DNA of 64,000 nt from AC-32 sp963717725 (GTDB lineage: Bacteria; Actinomycetota; Thermoleophilia; Gaiellales; Gaiellaceae): the NCBI GenBank assembly GCA_963717725.1, contig CAVQWS010000027.1:124001-188000 (forward strand). The letters run 5' to 3'. The position numbers and the translations under genes were made by a program. Numbering within the stretch: position 1 is the stretch's first letter; each line of letters opens with the position of its first letter. Below, one piece after another: positions 52,373-60,232 of this stretch. Below the pieces are notes generated by a model. That model was not told the origin of the DNA and made no database searches. It saw only the letters and a program-made list of their open reading frames with translations.

Positions 52373-53142
52373 CAGCCCTCGAGCGCCCTCTGTGCCTCCT
52401 CTTCCTCGGACAGCAGCCGCATCAGGAAGTACGACAGCGCCGCGAAGAAGACGAGCATCTGCTCGCCGTTCATCAGGATCCCGCCGAGGTTCTGATCCTT
52501 CTCGGGCGAGAGCCCCCAGAGGCGGGGCGCCGCCTCGTAGAAGCCGTAGAACGCGCTCGTGGAGAAGATCAGCGCGAGCGAGAGGAAGGCCGAGCCGACG
52601 TAGGCCGCGCCGAGGTAGACGAGCTTGACCGCGGACGAGAGGTGCTGGGGCAGCTCGGAGAAGACCGGCCACCAGAAGAGCAGCCCCGCGCCGAGCAGCA
52701 GCGCGTGCTCGAGGTTCAGCAGCCACGGATGGCGCAGCGCGTAGTCGTAAAAGAGCGGCAGGTGGACGCCGTACCAGACGACCAGCCAGCAGGGCAGAAC
52801 GAAGCGCGGCCGGGTCAGCGCGGTGAGCGTGCGCCCTCCAAGCCGCGCGACGGCGGCCCGCATGGCCGGGGTCAGGCCGAGCACGAGCAGCGGCGGCGCC
52901 CAATCGGCGACCATCACGTTCTGCAGCAGGTGCACGAGGAGCAGGTAGTGGATCGCGATCGTCTCGAGCGGTGAGTTGAGCGAGACCGCGACGAAGGCGA
53001 CGCCGAGGCCGAAGAGCGTCGCGCGCCAGCCAGACGGCCGCTCCACCGTCCGCGCCAGCCGCACGTAGCCGTAGACGGCGGCCGCCGCGAGCACGAGGAA
53101 GAGCGGCTCGAAGCTGAACGACGTCCAGGCGGGCGGGGTCAC
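52372..53142 (-). CDS. CtaG-type cytochrome c oxidase assembly membrane protein (copy 1)
   Basis: The 256-aa product has about seven helices and the CtaG/caa3_CtaG pattern: SPLETIAIHYLLLVHLLQNV, VVWYGVHLPLFYDYALRHPW, LEHALLLGAGLLFWWPVF and TSAFYGFYEAAPRLWG. Histidines in HYLL, HLLQN, HLPLFY and LEHAL suggest copper or haem contact. GTG 53142 overlaps the preceding stop (GTGA). Confidence 0.9.
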   Translation of the reverse strand: MTPPAWTSFSFEPLFLVLAAAAVYGYVRLARTVERPSGWRATLFGLGVAFVAVSLNSPLETIAIHYLLLVHLLQNVMVADWAPPLLVLGLTPAMRAAVARLGGRTLTALTRPRFVLPCWLVVWYGVHLPLFYDYALRHPWLLNLEHALLLGAGLLFWWPVFSELPQHLSSAVKLVYLGAAYVGSAFLSLALIFSTSAFYGFYEAAPRLWGLSPEKDQNLGGILMNGEQMLVFFAALSYFLMRLLSEEEEAQRALEG

Positions 53143-53948
53143 GTGAAGGCTGGGTTCTGCTGCCGCTGGCGGACGTACGGCCGCAGCAGCAGCGCGACGC
53201 AGATCCCGAGCGTCAGCAGCTGCTCGGTCATCATCACGACGCCCGCGAGGCGCTGGTCGGTCAGCGCTGAGATCCCGTGCGCACCGGTGTAGCGGGGATA
53301 GGCCGGGCCCGTCGAGAAGAGCAGCACGTCCACGAGCGGCTGCGCGAGCGCGAGCATCCCGAGCGCGAAGAAGACGCGCTGTGGCCGGCGCAGGCGCCCG
53401 TGGCGGGCCGGGTCGACGAGCTGCGTCCACGCGAGCAGGCCCGCGGCGAAGAAGCTCAGGTGCTCGAGGTCGTGGACGGTCTGGTGCGCGGCCGCGTAGT
53501 CGTAGACCGCGGGGATGTGCCAGGCGTAGATGGTCAGCGCCCAGAGGCCGAGGCTGACGAGCGGGATCAGCAGCAGCGAGAGGAACGCCCGCAGCGGGCG
53601 GAACGAGGCGAGCGGACGTAGCAGGAAGGGCGGCAGCAAGAAGAAGACGAGCGGCCCGCGGACGGCGACGAGCAGGAGCGCCGGCGCCGCGTCGCCGATC
53701 AGGACGTGCTGCAGCATGTGTGCGGAGAGCAGCTCCTCGTCGCCGAGGTGGTCGAGCGGCGAGACGAGCGGCAGCACGAGCAGCGCGAGCCCGGCGGCGA
53801 ACAACAGCGCCCGGTTCCAGGGCGCGTGATCGGGCCTGCGGCGGCGCAGCCGGACGAACGCCTGGACGAACAGCACGAGAGCGAGGGCCGTGCCGATCAG
53901 GATCGCCGGCGGCATCTCCCAGGAGCTGGACGAATGGGCTAGCGGCAC
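53139..53948 (-). CDS. CtaG-type cytochrome c oxidase assembly membrane protein (copy 2)
   Basis: The 269-aa product has the same family pattern: VSPLDHLGDEELLSAHMLQH, IYAWHIPAVYDYAAAHQTVH, DLEHLSFFAAGLLAWTQL and STGPAYPRY. Its start may be GTG 53948 or ATG 53915. Two adjacent CtaG-type genes suggest duplication or a two-subunit assembly factor. It lies in the copper cluster. Confidence 0.88.
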   Translation of the reverse strand: MPLAHSSSSWEMPPAILIGTALALVLFVQAFVRLRRRRPDHAPWNRALLFAAGLALLVLPLVSPLDHLGDEELLSAHMLQHVLIGDAAPALLLVAVRGPLVFFLLPPFLLRPLASFRPLRAFLSLLLIPLVSLGLWALTIYAWHIPAVYDYAAAHQTVHDLEHLSFFAAGLLAWTQLVDPARHGRLRRPQRVFFALGMLALAQPLVDVLLFSTGPAYPRYTGAHGISALTDQRLAGVVMMTEQLLTLGICVALLLRPYVRQRQQNPAFT

Positions 53949-54006
53949 CGCGCGGTCAGGGTAACGGTTTGACAGCCGCTCCTACGCGTCGTGATCCTGC
54001 CTGCAG

Positions 54007-54843
54007 ATGGGGCGCTTTCTCCTTGCGTGCTGCGCCGTCGTGCTCGTCGCCGGGTGCTCGTCCTCGTCGCGGCCGAGCACGCCGACGGTGGAGCCGGCGC
54101 GGACCTACTCGCTCTCCGGGTTCCAGCCGAGACGGGTGCTCGCGCCCGGACCGGCCGCGCTCTCGTTCACGATCCGCCAGCCCTCGGGCGCGCCGCTGAC
54201 CGACTACAAGCGGGGCGCGGGCCCGCACACCGGGGTGCACCTGATCGTTGTCCGGGACGATCTCGGCGTGATCATCCACCACCACCCGCCGATCGCCGCG
54301 AACGGTCGCATCTCGGAGACGGTCGACCTCCCCACGCCGGGGCCGTACCGCGTGCTGGTGGACGCCTACCCGGGAGCGAAGGCCGCGCCCAGGAACTTCC
54401 AGCTCCACACCGACCTCCGCGTAGGGGGCAAGTACCGCCCACAGCCGCTGCCCCCGGTTGCGGCTCGCCAGCAGGTCGGCGGCTACACGGTCACGCTGCG
54501 CGCGCCGAAGCAGTTGCACGCGATCGAGGCGGCGACGCTGAAGGCAGAGGTGACCGACCCGAGCGGCAAGCCGGTCGTCTTCCACCCGTGGTTCGGCGCG
54601 CTCGCCCACGCGATCTTCTTCCGGCAGGGCTCGCTCGACTACTTCCACACCCACGTCTGCGGGCCCTCGACACCCGGCTGCACGAGCGTGCTCGGGGGCG
54701 CGAGGGTGGTCGGCCGCCCGGCCGGGCCGGGGCAGCTGAACGTCGGCGTGCTCTTGCCGATCGCCGGGACGTGGCGGCTGTTCCTGCAGTTCCGTGACCG
54801 CGGCCGCATCGTCACGGCTCCCTTTACGCTGCGGGTTCGATGA
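54007..54843 (+). CDS. lipoprotein with His-rich metal-binding-like sites
   Basis: The 278-aa product has a lipobox (VVLVAGC, Cys17). The mature part is beta-rich with VIIHHHPPIAAN, FHPWFGALAHAIFFR and YFHTHVCGPSTPGCTSVLGG. The clustered histidines and Cys pair (HTHVC...GC) may bind copper. No exact family is recognised, though its position at the head of a plus-strand copper operon is suggestive. Confidence 0.8.
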   Translation: MGRFLLACCAVVLVAGCSSSSRPSTPTVEPARTYSLSGFQPRRVLAPGPAALSFTIRQPSGAPLTDYKRGAGPHTGVHLIVVRDDLGVIIHHHPPIAANGRISETVDLPTPGPYRVLVDAYPGAKAAPRNFQLHTDLRVGGKYRPQPLPPVAARQQVGGYTVTLRAPKQLHAIEAATLKAEVTDPSGKPVVFHPWFGALAHAIFFRQGSLDYFHTHVCGPSTPGCTSVLGGARVVGRPAGPGQLNVGVLLPIAGTWRLFLQFRDRGRIVTAPFTLRVR

Positions 54844-55451
54844 GAGCGCGCCTCCTGCTGTGGCCGGCCGTCGTGGCGCTGCTCGTGCTGACCGCGCGCT
54901 GGCTCGCCTACGAACTGGCGCCGAGCCCGCTGGCGCGCGTGCTCGAGCAGTCCGCCGGCGGGCCGAGCCTCGTAATCGTCACGCTTGTCTCGCTGGGCCT
55001 GACCTTGCTCGGCTCGGTGCTCGTCGTCTGGCTCGCCGCTGTCGGCGTGCGCGAACGCGCGCGAGTGCAGCCCGAACGCGTTTCGCCGAGCCTGCGCCTG
55101 CGCCGGCTCGGGCTCCGCGCGGTCGGCCTTTACCTCGCAAGCTCGCTCGCCTTCGCGCTGTTCGAGTCGTACCTGCACTGGCGCGCCGGGATCGGCTTCC
55201 ACGGACTCTCGTGCCTGGTCGGCCCCGTGCACCGGAACGCGATCCCGCTGCTCGCCGCGCTCGCGCTTGCCGCGGCCGCGCTGGCCGAGGCGGCCGAGCA
55301 CGTGCTCGCCTGGACGCGGGCCGTCATCCACGAGCTGCGGCGACGCCGGCTCACGCCGCAGCGCTTCGTCTCCTTCGCCCCACTCGTCTTGCTCGCGCCG
55401 TCGCTCGTCACGGTGCAGCGCCGTTCGCGGGGTCCGCCGCTCGCGGCCTGA
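54840..55451 (+). CDS. membrane protein of the copper cluster
   Basis: The 203-aa product has about five helices (LLLWPAVVALLVLTARWLAY, SLVIVTLVSLGLTLLGSVLV, AVGLYLASSLAFALFESYLH). It begins in an ATGA-type overlap with the lipoprotein gene. His and Cys appear in SYLHWRAGIGFHGLSCL and GPVHRN, potentially metal-related. Family not recognised. Confidence 0.8.
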   Translation: MRARLLLWPAVVALLVLTARWLAYELAPSPLARVLEQSAGGPSLVIVTLVSLGLTLLGSVLVVWLAAVGVRERARVQPERVSPSLRLRRLGLRAVGLYLASSLAFALFESYLHWRAGIGFHGLSCLVGPVHRNAIPLLAALALAAAALAEAAEHVLAWTRAVIHELRRRRLTPQRFVSFAPLVLLAPSLVTVQRRSRGPPLAA

Positions 55452-55479
55452 CCCCGACCTCGCGAACGAGAGGAGACCG

Positions 55480-56052
55480 ATGAGATTCGTGTTGGCCGCC
55501 GCAGGCGCGGCCGTTCTGACGCTTGTGCTCGCAGGCGCCGCCTCGGCGCACGCGATCATGAGCCCACCTGTCGCCAAGTCGAACGTGGACCAGCAGTTCA
55601 CGCTCTCGGTGCCGACCGAGGAAGAGGGCGCGACAACGACCGAGATCGAGCTGACCGTCCCCGAGGGCTTCTCGATCGACTCGTTCGAGCCCTCACCCGG
55701 CTGGAAGCGCGCGGAGTCCGCGACCGGCTCCGGCGAGGAGCGGGTAATCCAGCGGGTGACCTGGAGCGGCGGCAAGGTGCCGACCGACGAGGACGCCGTC
55801 TTCCGCTTCAACGGCAGCATGGCCTCGGACAAGACCTACACGTTCCAGGTGCGGCAGACGTACTCGAATGGCAAGGTCGTCGACTGGAGCGGCTCCGAGA
55901 GCTCCGACACGCCGACGCCGACGATCGAGGCGGTTTCCGACCTCGGCGGCGGCTCCAGCTCGACGCTGACGATCGTCGCGCTGATCGTCGGCGCGGTGGG
56001 CGTCGTGCTCGCGATCGTCGGGCTGGCGACGAGAGGACGGCCCTTGACGTGA
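55480..56052 (+). CDS. YcnI-family (DUF1775) copper-associated protein
   Basis: The 190-aa product has a signal peptide ending GAASAHAIMSPPVAKS, whose mature N-terminal His is the copper ligand of YcnI proteins, the beta domain FTLSVPTEEEGATTTEIELT and PSPGWKRAESATGS (conserved Trp), and a C-terminal anchor helix (LTIVALIVGAVGVVLAIVGL). ATG 55480 lies four bases after AGGAG. It precedes CopCD with a GTGA-type overlap. Confidence 0.92.
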   Translation: MRFVLAAAGAAVLTLVLAGAASAHAIMSPPVAKSNVDQQFTLSVPTEEEGATTTEIELTVPEGFSIDSFEPSPGWKRAESATGSGEERVIQRVTWSGGKVPTDEDAVFRFNGSMASDKTYTFQVRQTYSNGKVVDWSGSESSDTPTPTIEAVSDLGGGSSSTLTIVALIVGAVGVVLAIVGLATRGRPLT

Positions 56053-57752
56053 GGCGCGCCGCGCTGCTCACGGCGGTCGCGGTCGCAACCCTCGCGCTGC
56101 CCGCGGCCGCCTGGGCCCACGCGGCCCTGCTACGCACCGTGCCCGAGGCGAGCCGGACGATCAACACGGCACCGCCGGAGGTGCGGCTCACCTACAGCGA
56201 GCCGATCGAGCCGCGCTTCGCGATCGTCTCGGTCACCGACGCGGCCGGCCGGCAGGTGACGAGCGGCCCGCCGGCCCGCGCTCCCGGGTCGCCGCAGACG
56301 CTTGTGACGCCGCTCGAGCACGTGCCTGAGGGCTGGTACCTCGTCTTCTGGCGCGTGATCTCGGCGGACGGGCACCCGGTGCGGGGCGCGTTCACCTTCG
56401 CGGTCGGGCCGAACCCCGGGCCCCCGCCGCAGTTCCGCGTGCCCTCGCTGAGCGAGACCGCGACGACGACGCGGCTGCTCGTCTCGCGCTGGCTCGTCTT
56501 CCTCTCGGTGCTCTCCGCGCTCGGGCTGTTCGTCCTGCGGGCGCTGACCGCGCGGCCGGTCGCCCGGATCGTGCGCGGCACCTCGCTGCGCGCGCTGAAC
56601 ATCGCCCTTGCCGTCGCCGTCGCCGTTGCGCTGGTGGCGATCCCGGTCTACGTGCTGCTCGCGACCGCCGAGTTCACGCTGCGGTCGGTCTGGGACCTGG
56701 GCGCGATCGTCCCCGTCGCCCGGGACTCGGGCTTCGGGCGGGACTTTCTCGACCTCGAGCTGGTGCTCGTGCTCTTCGCGGTCGCCGCGGCCGGCGCGCT
56801 GCTCGTCGACCGGCCCGAGCGAGAGCACCGCTCCGTGGTCGAGCTGTTGGCCACGCCGGCCGCGCTCGCCGCCGGGGTGGCCGCGCTGCTTCTCCCCGCC
56901 CTCGCCGGCCATGCGGGCCAGAAGTCGCCGCGCGGGCTGTCGCTGCCGCTGGACCTGGCGCACCTCGGCGCGGTGGCGGTGTGGCTTGGCGGCCTGATCG
57001 GGCTCGTCGTGCTGTGGCTCTCGGTCGGCCGCGCCGCCCGCTCGGCCGTGCTCGCCTACGTGGTGCCGCGCTTCTCCACGGTCGCGTTCTGCGCGGTGCT
57101 GCTGCTGATCGGTACGGGGATCGGCCAGTCGCTGCTCGAGCTGCCGACGCTCGCCTCGCTCTGGCAGACCTCGTACGGACAGGCGCTGCTCTGGAAGATC
57201 GGCCTGCTCGCCGCGGCGCTCGTGCTCGCGGGCGTGAACCTCGCGCGGACGAAGCCGCGGCTCCAGGCCGGCGACCCCTCGGCGCCGCTGCTGCTGCGCC
57301 GGCTGATGCAGGGCGAGATCGTCTTCATCGCGGCCGCGCTCTTCGCCGCGGCCGTGCTCTCCAGCCTCGCGCCGCCCTCGAGCGCGCTTGCGAAGATCCA
57401 GGACGTCGCCGCCCGCGTCGGGCCCGGGCCGGTGGCGACGACCGTGTCGAAGTCGCCGTACAAGGTGCAGGTGCGCGTGACGCCGAACCGCGCGGCCGTT
57501 TCGAACGCCTTCTCGCTCAAGCTCACGCGCGACGGAAATCCGGTTCCCGGCGCCGGGGTGATCACGAAGTTCGACATGCTCGACATGGAGATGGGCGAGC
57601 AGAGCTACCGCTTGAGCGAGCAGCGGCCCGGCGTGTTCTCGAAGTCGGCGCCAGCGCTCGTGATGGTCGGCCACTGGGGCCTCCAGTTCGAGGTCACTCC
57701 ACCCGGCGGGAAGCCGTTCGTGGTCACGCTGCTCGACAAGGCGAGCGGATGA
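56049..57752 (+). CDS. CopC-CopD fusion with a C-terminal YtkA/FixH-like domain
   Basis: The 567-aa product has a signal peptide and CopC domain (AWAHAALLRTVPEASRTINT, FWRVISADGHPVRGAFTFAV), a CopD part of about eight helices (LVSRWLVFLSVLSALGLFVL, LDLAHLGAVAVWLGGLIGLV) and a C-terminal exported beta domain (VRVTPNRAAVSNAFSLKLTR). The N-terminal His of mature CopC and DGHP motif bind Cu2+. The GTG start overlaps the YcnI stop. It likely imports or handles copper for oxidase assembly. Confidence 0.93.
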   Translation: MRRAALLTAVAVATLALPAAAWAHAALLRTVPEASRTINTAPPEVRLTYSEPIEPRFAIVSVTDAAGRQVTSGPPARAPGSPQTLVTPLEHVPEGWYLVFWRVISADGHPVRGAFTFAVGPNPGPPPQFRVPSLSETATTTRLLVSRWLVFLSVLSALGLFVLRALTARPVARIVRGTSLRALNIALAVAVAVALVAIPVYVLLATAEFTLRSVWDLGAIVPVARDSGFGRDFLDLELVLVLFAVAAAGALLVDRPEREHRSVVELLATPAALAAGVAALLLPALAGHAGQKSPRGLSLPLDLAHLGAVAVWLGGLIGLVVLWLSVGRAARSAVLAYVVPRFSTVAFCAVLLLIGTGIGQSLLELPTLASLWQTSYGQALLWKIGLLAAALVLAGVNLARTKPRLQAGDPSAPLLLRRLMQGEIVFIAAALFAAAVLSSLAPPSSALAKIQDVAARVGPGPVATTVSKSPYKVQVRVTPNRAAVSNAFSLKLTRDGNPVPGAGVITKFDMLDMEMGEQSYRLSEQRPGVFSKSAPALVMVGHWGLQFEVTPPGGKPFVVTLLDKASG

Positions 57753-57841
57753 GGACGCGCCTACTGATCGCGCTCATCGCCGTCGCCGCGGCCGCTTCGG
57801 CCTGGGTGATCGCGCTCGAGGCTCTACGCCGGACGCTGTAG
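57749..57841 (+). CDS. very short membrane peptide after CopCD
   Basis: A 30-aa reading, MRTRLLIALIAVAAAASAWV then IALEALRRTL, begins in an ATGA overlap with the CopCD stop. It is one predicted helix with basic ends. It converges with the YciI gene (overlap of 18 nt). Plausible but unproven. Confidence 0.5.
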   Translation: MRTRLLIALIAVAAAASAWVIALEALRRTL

Positions 57842-58114
57842 GCGGATCGTCCACGGGTCGATCGAGTCGACCACCAGGTGCGAGCCGCTCCACGGGTCGC
57901 GCGCGAGGCGCTCGCGGATCTCGTCCTCCGAAGACGCCTCGACGGCGTGGGCGGTGCGCACCTCGTCGCCGAGCACGCCGCCGAGCACGATGAAGCCGTC
58001 GTCGACGAGGCCGTCCATGAACGTCGCGTGCTCGTCCCAGCCGGCCTGCTCCTCGAGCGGCTTCGAGTGGTCGTACTCGGGGCCCGAGCGGCGGAGGACG
58101 ACGAGGAACATCAT
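57824..58114 (-). CDS. YciI-family protein
   Basis: The 96-aa product has MMFLVVLRRSGPEYDHSKPL, AGWDEHATFMDGLVDDGFIV and VLGGVLGDEVRTAHAVEASS, the YciI/YCII-related pattern with a conserved His in DEHATFMD. The family forms small dimeric enzymes or hydrolases of undefined substrate. It overlaps the upstream lipoprotein stop by 4 nt. Confidence 0.9.
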   Translation of the reverse strand: MMFLVVLRRSGPEYDHSKPLEEQAGWDEHATFMDGLVDDGFIVLGGVLGDEVRTAHAVEASSEDEIRERLARDPWSGSHLVVDSIDPWTIRLQRPA

Positions 58115-58986
58115 CGCGGCGGCTCGATCTTAAGCGGGCGGTCGAAGGCGAGATAGCGGTGCGTCATGAAGTGGGCCGCGGCCGTCATGTGCAGGCGAAG
58201 CGGGCGGTACGTGGCGCGGTCGATCCAGGTCGTGAACCAGGCTGGCGTGGTCGGGTTGGCGAAGCTCACGACCCAGACCGGGCGGCCGTTCACGCGCGCC
58301 GTGCCGAGGAGGTAGGCGTTGGTCGCCTGCGAGCCCCAGGCCGGCTGGGGCACGCGGAGCGCCGGGAGCTGCTGCGAGCGCCGCCACGGCGCGCCCGGGC
58401 GGTCTCGGTCCCAGCGGCGCGTGCCGAGCACGACCGCGTCAGCGCCGCTCTTGATCCGGTACTCGACCTCGTCCGGCGCCTGCAGGCTCCAGGTGGTCAA
58501 AAGGCCACCGCTGGGACCGGAGCGGAGGGCCTCCGTGTAGACGAGGCTCTTCAGCGACCGTGTCACCCGAGCCGCGCGCGCCACGATCGCTGCGGCCGGT
58601 CGCGTCTGCCCGGGAATGTCGAAGGCGACCGGACGGCTGCCGCTCAGACGCACCTCGACGTGCCGCGGCCGCTGGACCGCCGCCGAGTAGCAGCCGAGCC
58701 CGCACGGCTTCGCCGGAATCACACCCGCGCCGGTGCGGAACGCGACCTTCAGCCCCGAGAGCGGCCCGCCTTCCGGCGCGAGCACGGTCGCCGTCAGCTT
58801 CCCCTTGCCGACGGCCAGCGCGACCGCGCGGCGACCGGACTCGCCACCGAGCACGAGTGCACCAGGCGGAGGCGGCGGCGCGCTCTCGACCCCGACGCTG
58901 AGCGACCGCTGCGAGACCGGGGAGCCGCTGGAGCAGCCCGCCGCAAGCAGTGCGAGCCCGACCGCAGGCAGCATCCGGCTCTTCAC
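58111..58986 (-). CDS. lipoprotein of unknown function
   Basis: The 291-aa product starts at GTG 58986 or ATG 58974 and has a lipobox (LALLAAGC). The mature part has an Ig-like beta segment (LTATVLAPEGGPLSGLKVAF, with CGLGC) and a later domain (AFDIPGQTRPAAAIVARAAR, RAVNGRPVWVVSFANPTTPA) resembling outer-surface LolA/LppX-like fold in its rhythm. It ends close to the YciI gene. Function unknown. Confidence 0.78.
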   Translation of the reverse strand: MKSRMLPAVGLALLAAGCSSGSPVSQRSLSVGVESAPPPPPGALVLGGESGRRAVALAVGKGKLTATVLAPEGGPLSGLKVAFRTGAGVIPAKPCGLGCYSAAVQRPRHVEVRLSGSRPVAFDIPGQTRPAAAIVARAARVTRSLKSLVYTEALRSGPSGGLLTTWSLQAPDEVEYRIKSGADAVVLGTRRWDRDRPGAPWRRSQQLPALRVPQPAWGSQATNAYLLGTARVNGRPVWVVSFANPTTPAWFTTWIDRATYRPLRLHMTAAAHFMTHRYLAFDRPLKIEPPR

Positions 58987-59076
58987 TTCGTGAACGCTAG
59001 CTAGGCGCGAAGCGCCGTAACCGGGTTGGCCGCCTGTTCGTTGTCTTGACAACTCCCTACTGAAACTGGAGGCCTG

Positions 59077-59220
59077 ATGCTTCTTTGGCTGCTCGTCATC
59101 GCATTGATCATCTTCGCCGTCGCCGGTGGCGTCGCACTCAGCCACTTCCTCTGGTTGGTGCTGATCGTGGCGCTCGTGGTCGCCGTCATCGCGTTGCTCT
59201 CTGGACGACGCGCGGTCTGA
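59077..59220 (+). CDS. small hydrophobic protein (47 aa)
   Basis: ATG 59077 is five bases after TGGAGG. The 47-aa product, MLLWLLVIALIIFAVAGGVA through LSGRRAV, has two hydrophobic helices split by LSHFLW, as in stress-related small membrane proteins of actinobacteria (DUF5670-like). A strong hairpin follows. Confidence 0.7.
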   Translation: MLLWLLVIALIIFAVAGGVALSHFLWLVLIVALVVAVIALLSGRRAV

Positions 59221-59231
59221 ACGCAGAGCCG

Positions 59232-59273
59232 AGGGACACGGGGATCGGGCAGTCCGCCCATCCCCGGTGTCCC
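59232..59273 (+). terminator. terminator hairpin after the small hydrophobic protein
   Basis: GGGACAC-GGGGAT pairs with ATCCCC-GGTGTCCC around a GC-rich loop. No T tract follows. Confidence 0.65.
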
Positions 59274-59360
59274 GTGTTGGCTGCCCGCAAGGGCAAACGG
59301 CGCGGATCGCCGGGCCTATCCTCGGCCACATGAATCGTCCGGCGTTGACGGCCGAGTAGC

Positions 59361-59377
59361 GTCACTTCAAGAAAGCT
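59361..59377 (+). repeat. 17-bp direct repeat, left copy
   Basis: GTCACTTCAAGAAAGCT is identical to 63006-63022. Similarity extends to about 28 nt with two small gaps (TAG before, GCGG and CGGCCG after). The two copies bracket 3.6 kb and may be attachment-site halves. Confidence 0.7.
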
Positions 59378-59572
59378 CGCGGGACGGCCGCGTGGCTAAG
59401 CGAGTCGTCGATCCGCGCCGCGGTGTGGTCTCGCTCGGCACGGGGATCTCGAGGGTGCTTCGACCCGCGACCGAATCCCTCGTTCGGGGACACAGCGGCC
59501 CGCAAGTCAGGCATTTGCAGGGGATCTTTTCTTGTCGATAAAGGATTCTCTCACAACCAAGGAGGAACTCCC

Positions 59573-60094
59573 TTGCGGAAACTGATTCTCTTGCTCGCGC
59601 TGGCGCTCCTGGCGATTAGCGCCTCGGCAGTGGCGAGCACCACTCCCACTCCGGCCGACAAGGCCGCTGCCGCCAAGCAGTGCTCGACCGAGCGGACAGC
59701 TAACCCGCCGGCGTTCAAGCTGCTCTACGGCACCAACGCGAACAAGTCGAATGCCTTCGGCAAGTGCGTCTCGACGCGTGCGCAACAGAACGCGAAGAAC
59801 CAGACCAACGCCGCGGCGCAGTGCCGCACCGAGCGTGACGCCGACCCGGCTGCCTTTGCGACCAAGTACGGCACGGGCAAGAAGCACGCCAACGCCTTTG
59901 GGAACTGCGTCGCCGGCAAGGCGAAGGCGGCGGCCGCGCAGCAGGTGCAGGCAACCGTCAACGCGGCGAAGGCCTGCTGGAACGAGCGCAAGGCAGATCC
60001 CGCGGCCTTCAAGGCCAAGTACGGCACGAACCCGAACAAATCGAACGCGTTCGGCAAGTGCGTCTCGGGCAAAGTCAAGCACTCCGCCCCGTAG
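59573..60094 (+). CDS. secreted protein with three cysteine-containing repeats
   Basis: The 173-aa product starts at TTG 59573, seven bases after AGGAGG, with a signal peptide (LRKLILLLALALLAISASAV). The mature part has three tandem units of the form 'C.(T/N)ER.ADPAAFK.KYGTN.NKSNAFGKCVS': first from QCSTERTANPPAFKLLYGT, second from QCRTERDADPAAFATKYGT, third from ACWNERKADPAAFKAKYGT. Each carries two cysteines about 28 residues apart, probably one disulfide per repeat. Ala/Lys-rich linkers join them. No family recognised. A hairpin terminator follows. Confidence 0.85.
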   Translation: MRKLILLLALALLAISASAVASTTPTPADKAAAAKQCSTERTANPPAFKLLYGTNANKSNAFGKCVSTRAQQNAKNQTNAAAQCRTERDADPAAFATKYGTGKKHANAFGNCVAGKAKAAAAQQVQATVNAAKACWNERKADPAAFKAKYGTNPNKSNAFGKCVSGKVKHSAP

Positions 60095-60107
60095 CACTCC
60101 AGCCCTC

Positions 60108-60138
60108 CCGCCGCGCCAGCCGCGAGTTGGCGCGGCGG
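60108..60138 (+). terminator. terminator of the three-repeat protein gene
   Basis: CCGCCGCGCCA and TGGCGCGGCGG form a perfect 11-bp stem with a 9-nt loop, 13 nt after the stop codon. Confidence 0.75.
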
Positions 60139-60190
60139 AAGGGGCGATATGCTCGGCCCCCAGCCGTCCAGCCCACGCGCGCGAGCGTAA

Positions 60191-60222
60191 CCAGGGCGGG
60201 ATGCCGAGGGGCCCCGCCCTGG
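60191..60222 (-). terminator. terminator of the M43 metalloprotease gene
   Basis: CCAGGGCGGG pairs with CCCGCCCTGG around a 12-nt loop, 10 nt past the minus-strand stop at 60233. Confidence 0.7.
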
Positions 60223-60232
60223 AGAAAGCTGC

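Larger units (their letters stand above)
59221..59572. other. intergenic region holding one 17-bp direct repeat
   Basis: No gene is supported apart from a 9-codon start-like reading (MNRPALTAE) at 59331. It holds the terminator above, the left direct repeat at 59361-59377 and the leader of the next gene. Confidence 0.5.
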
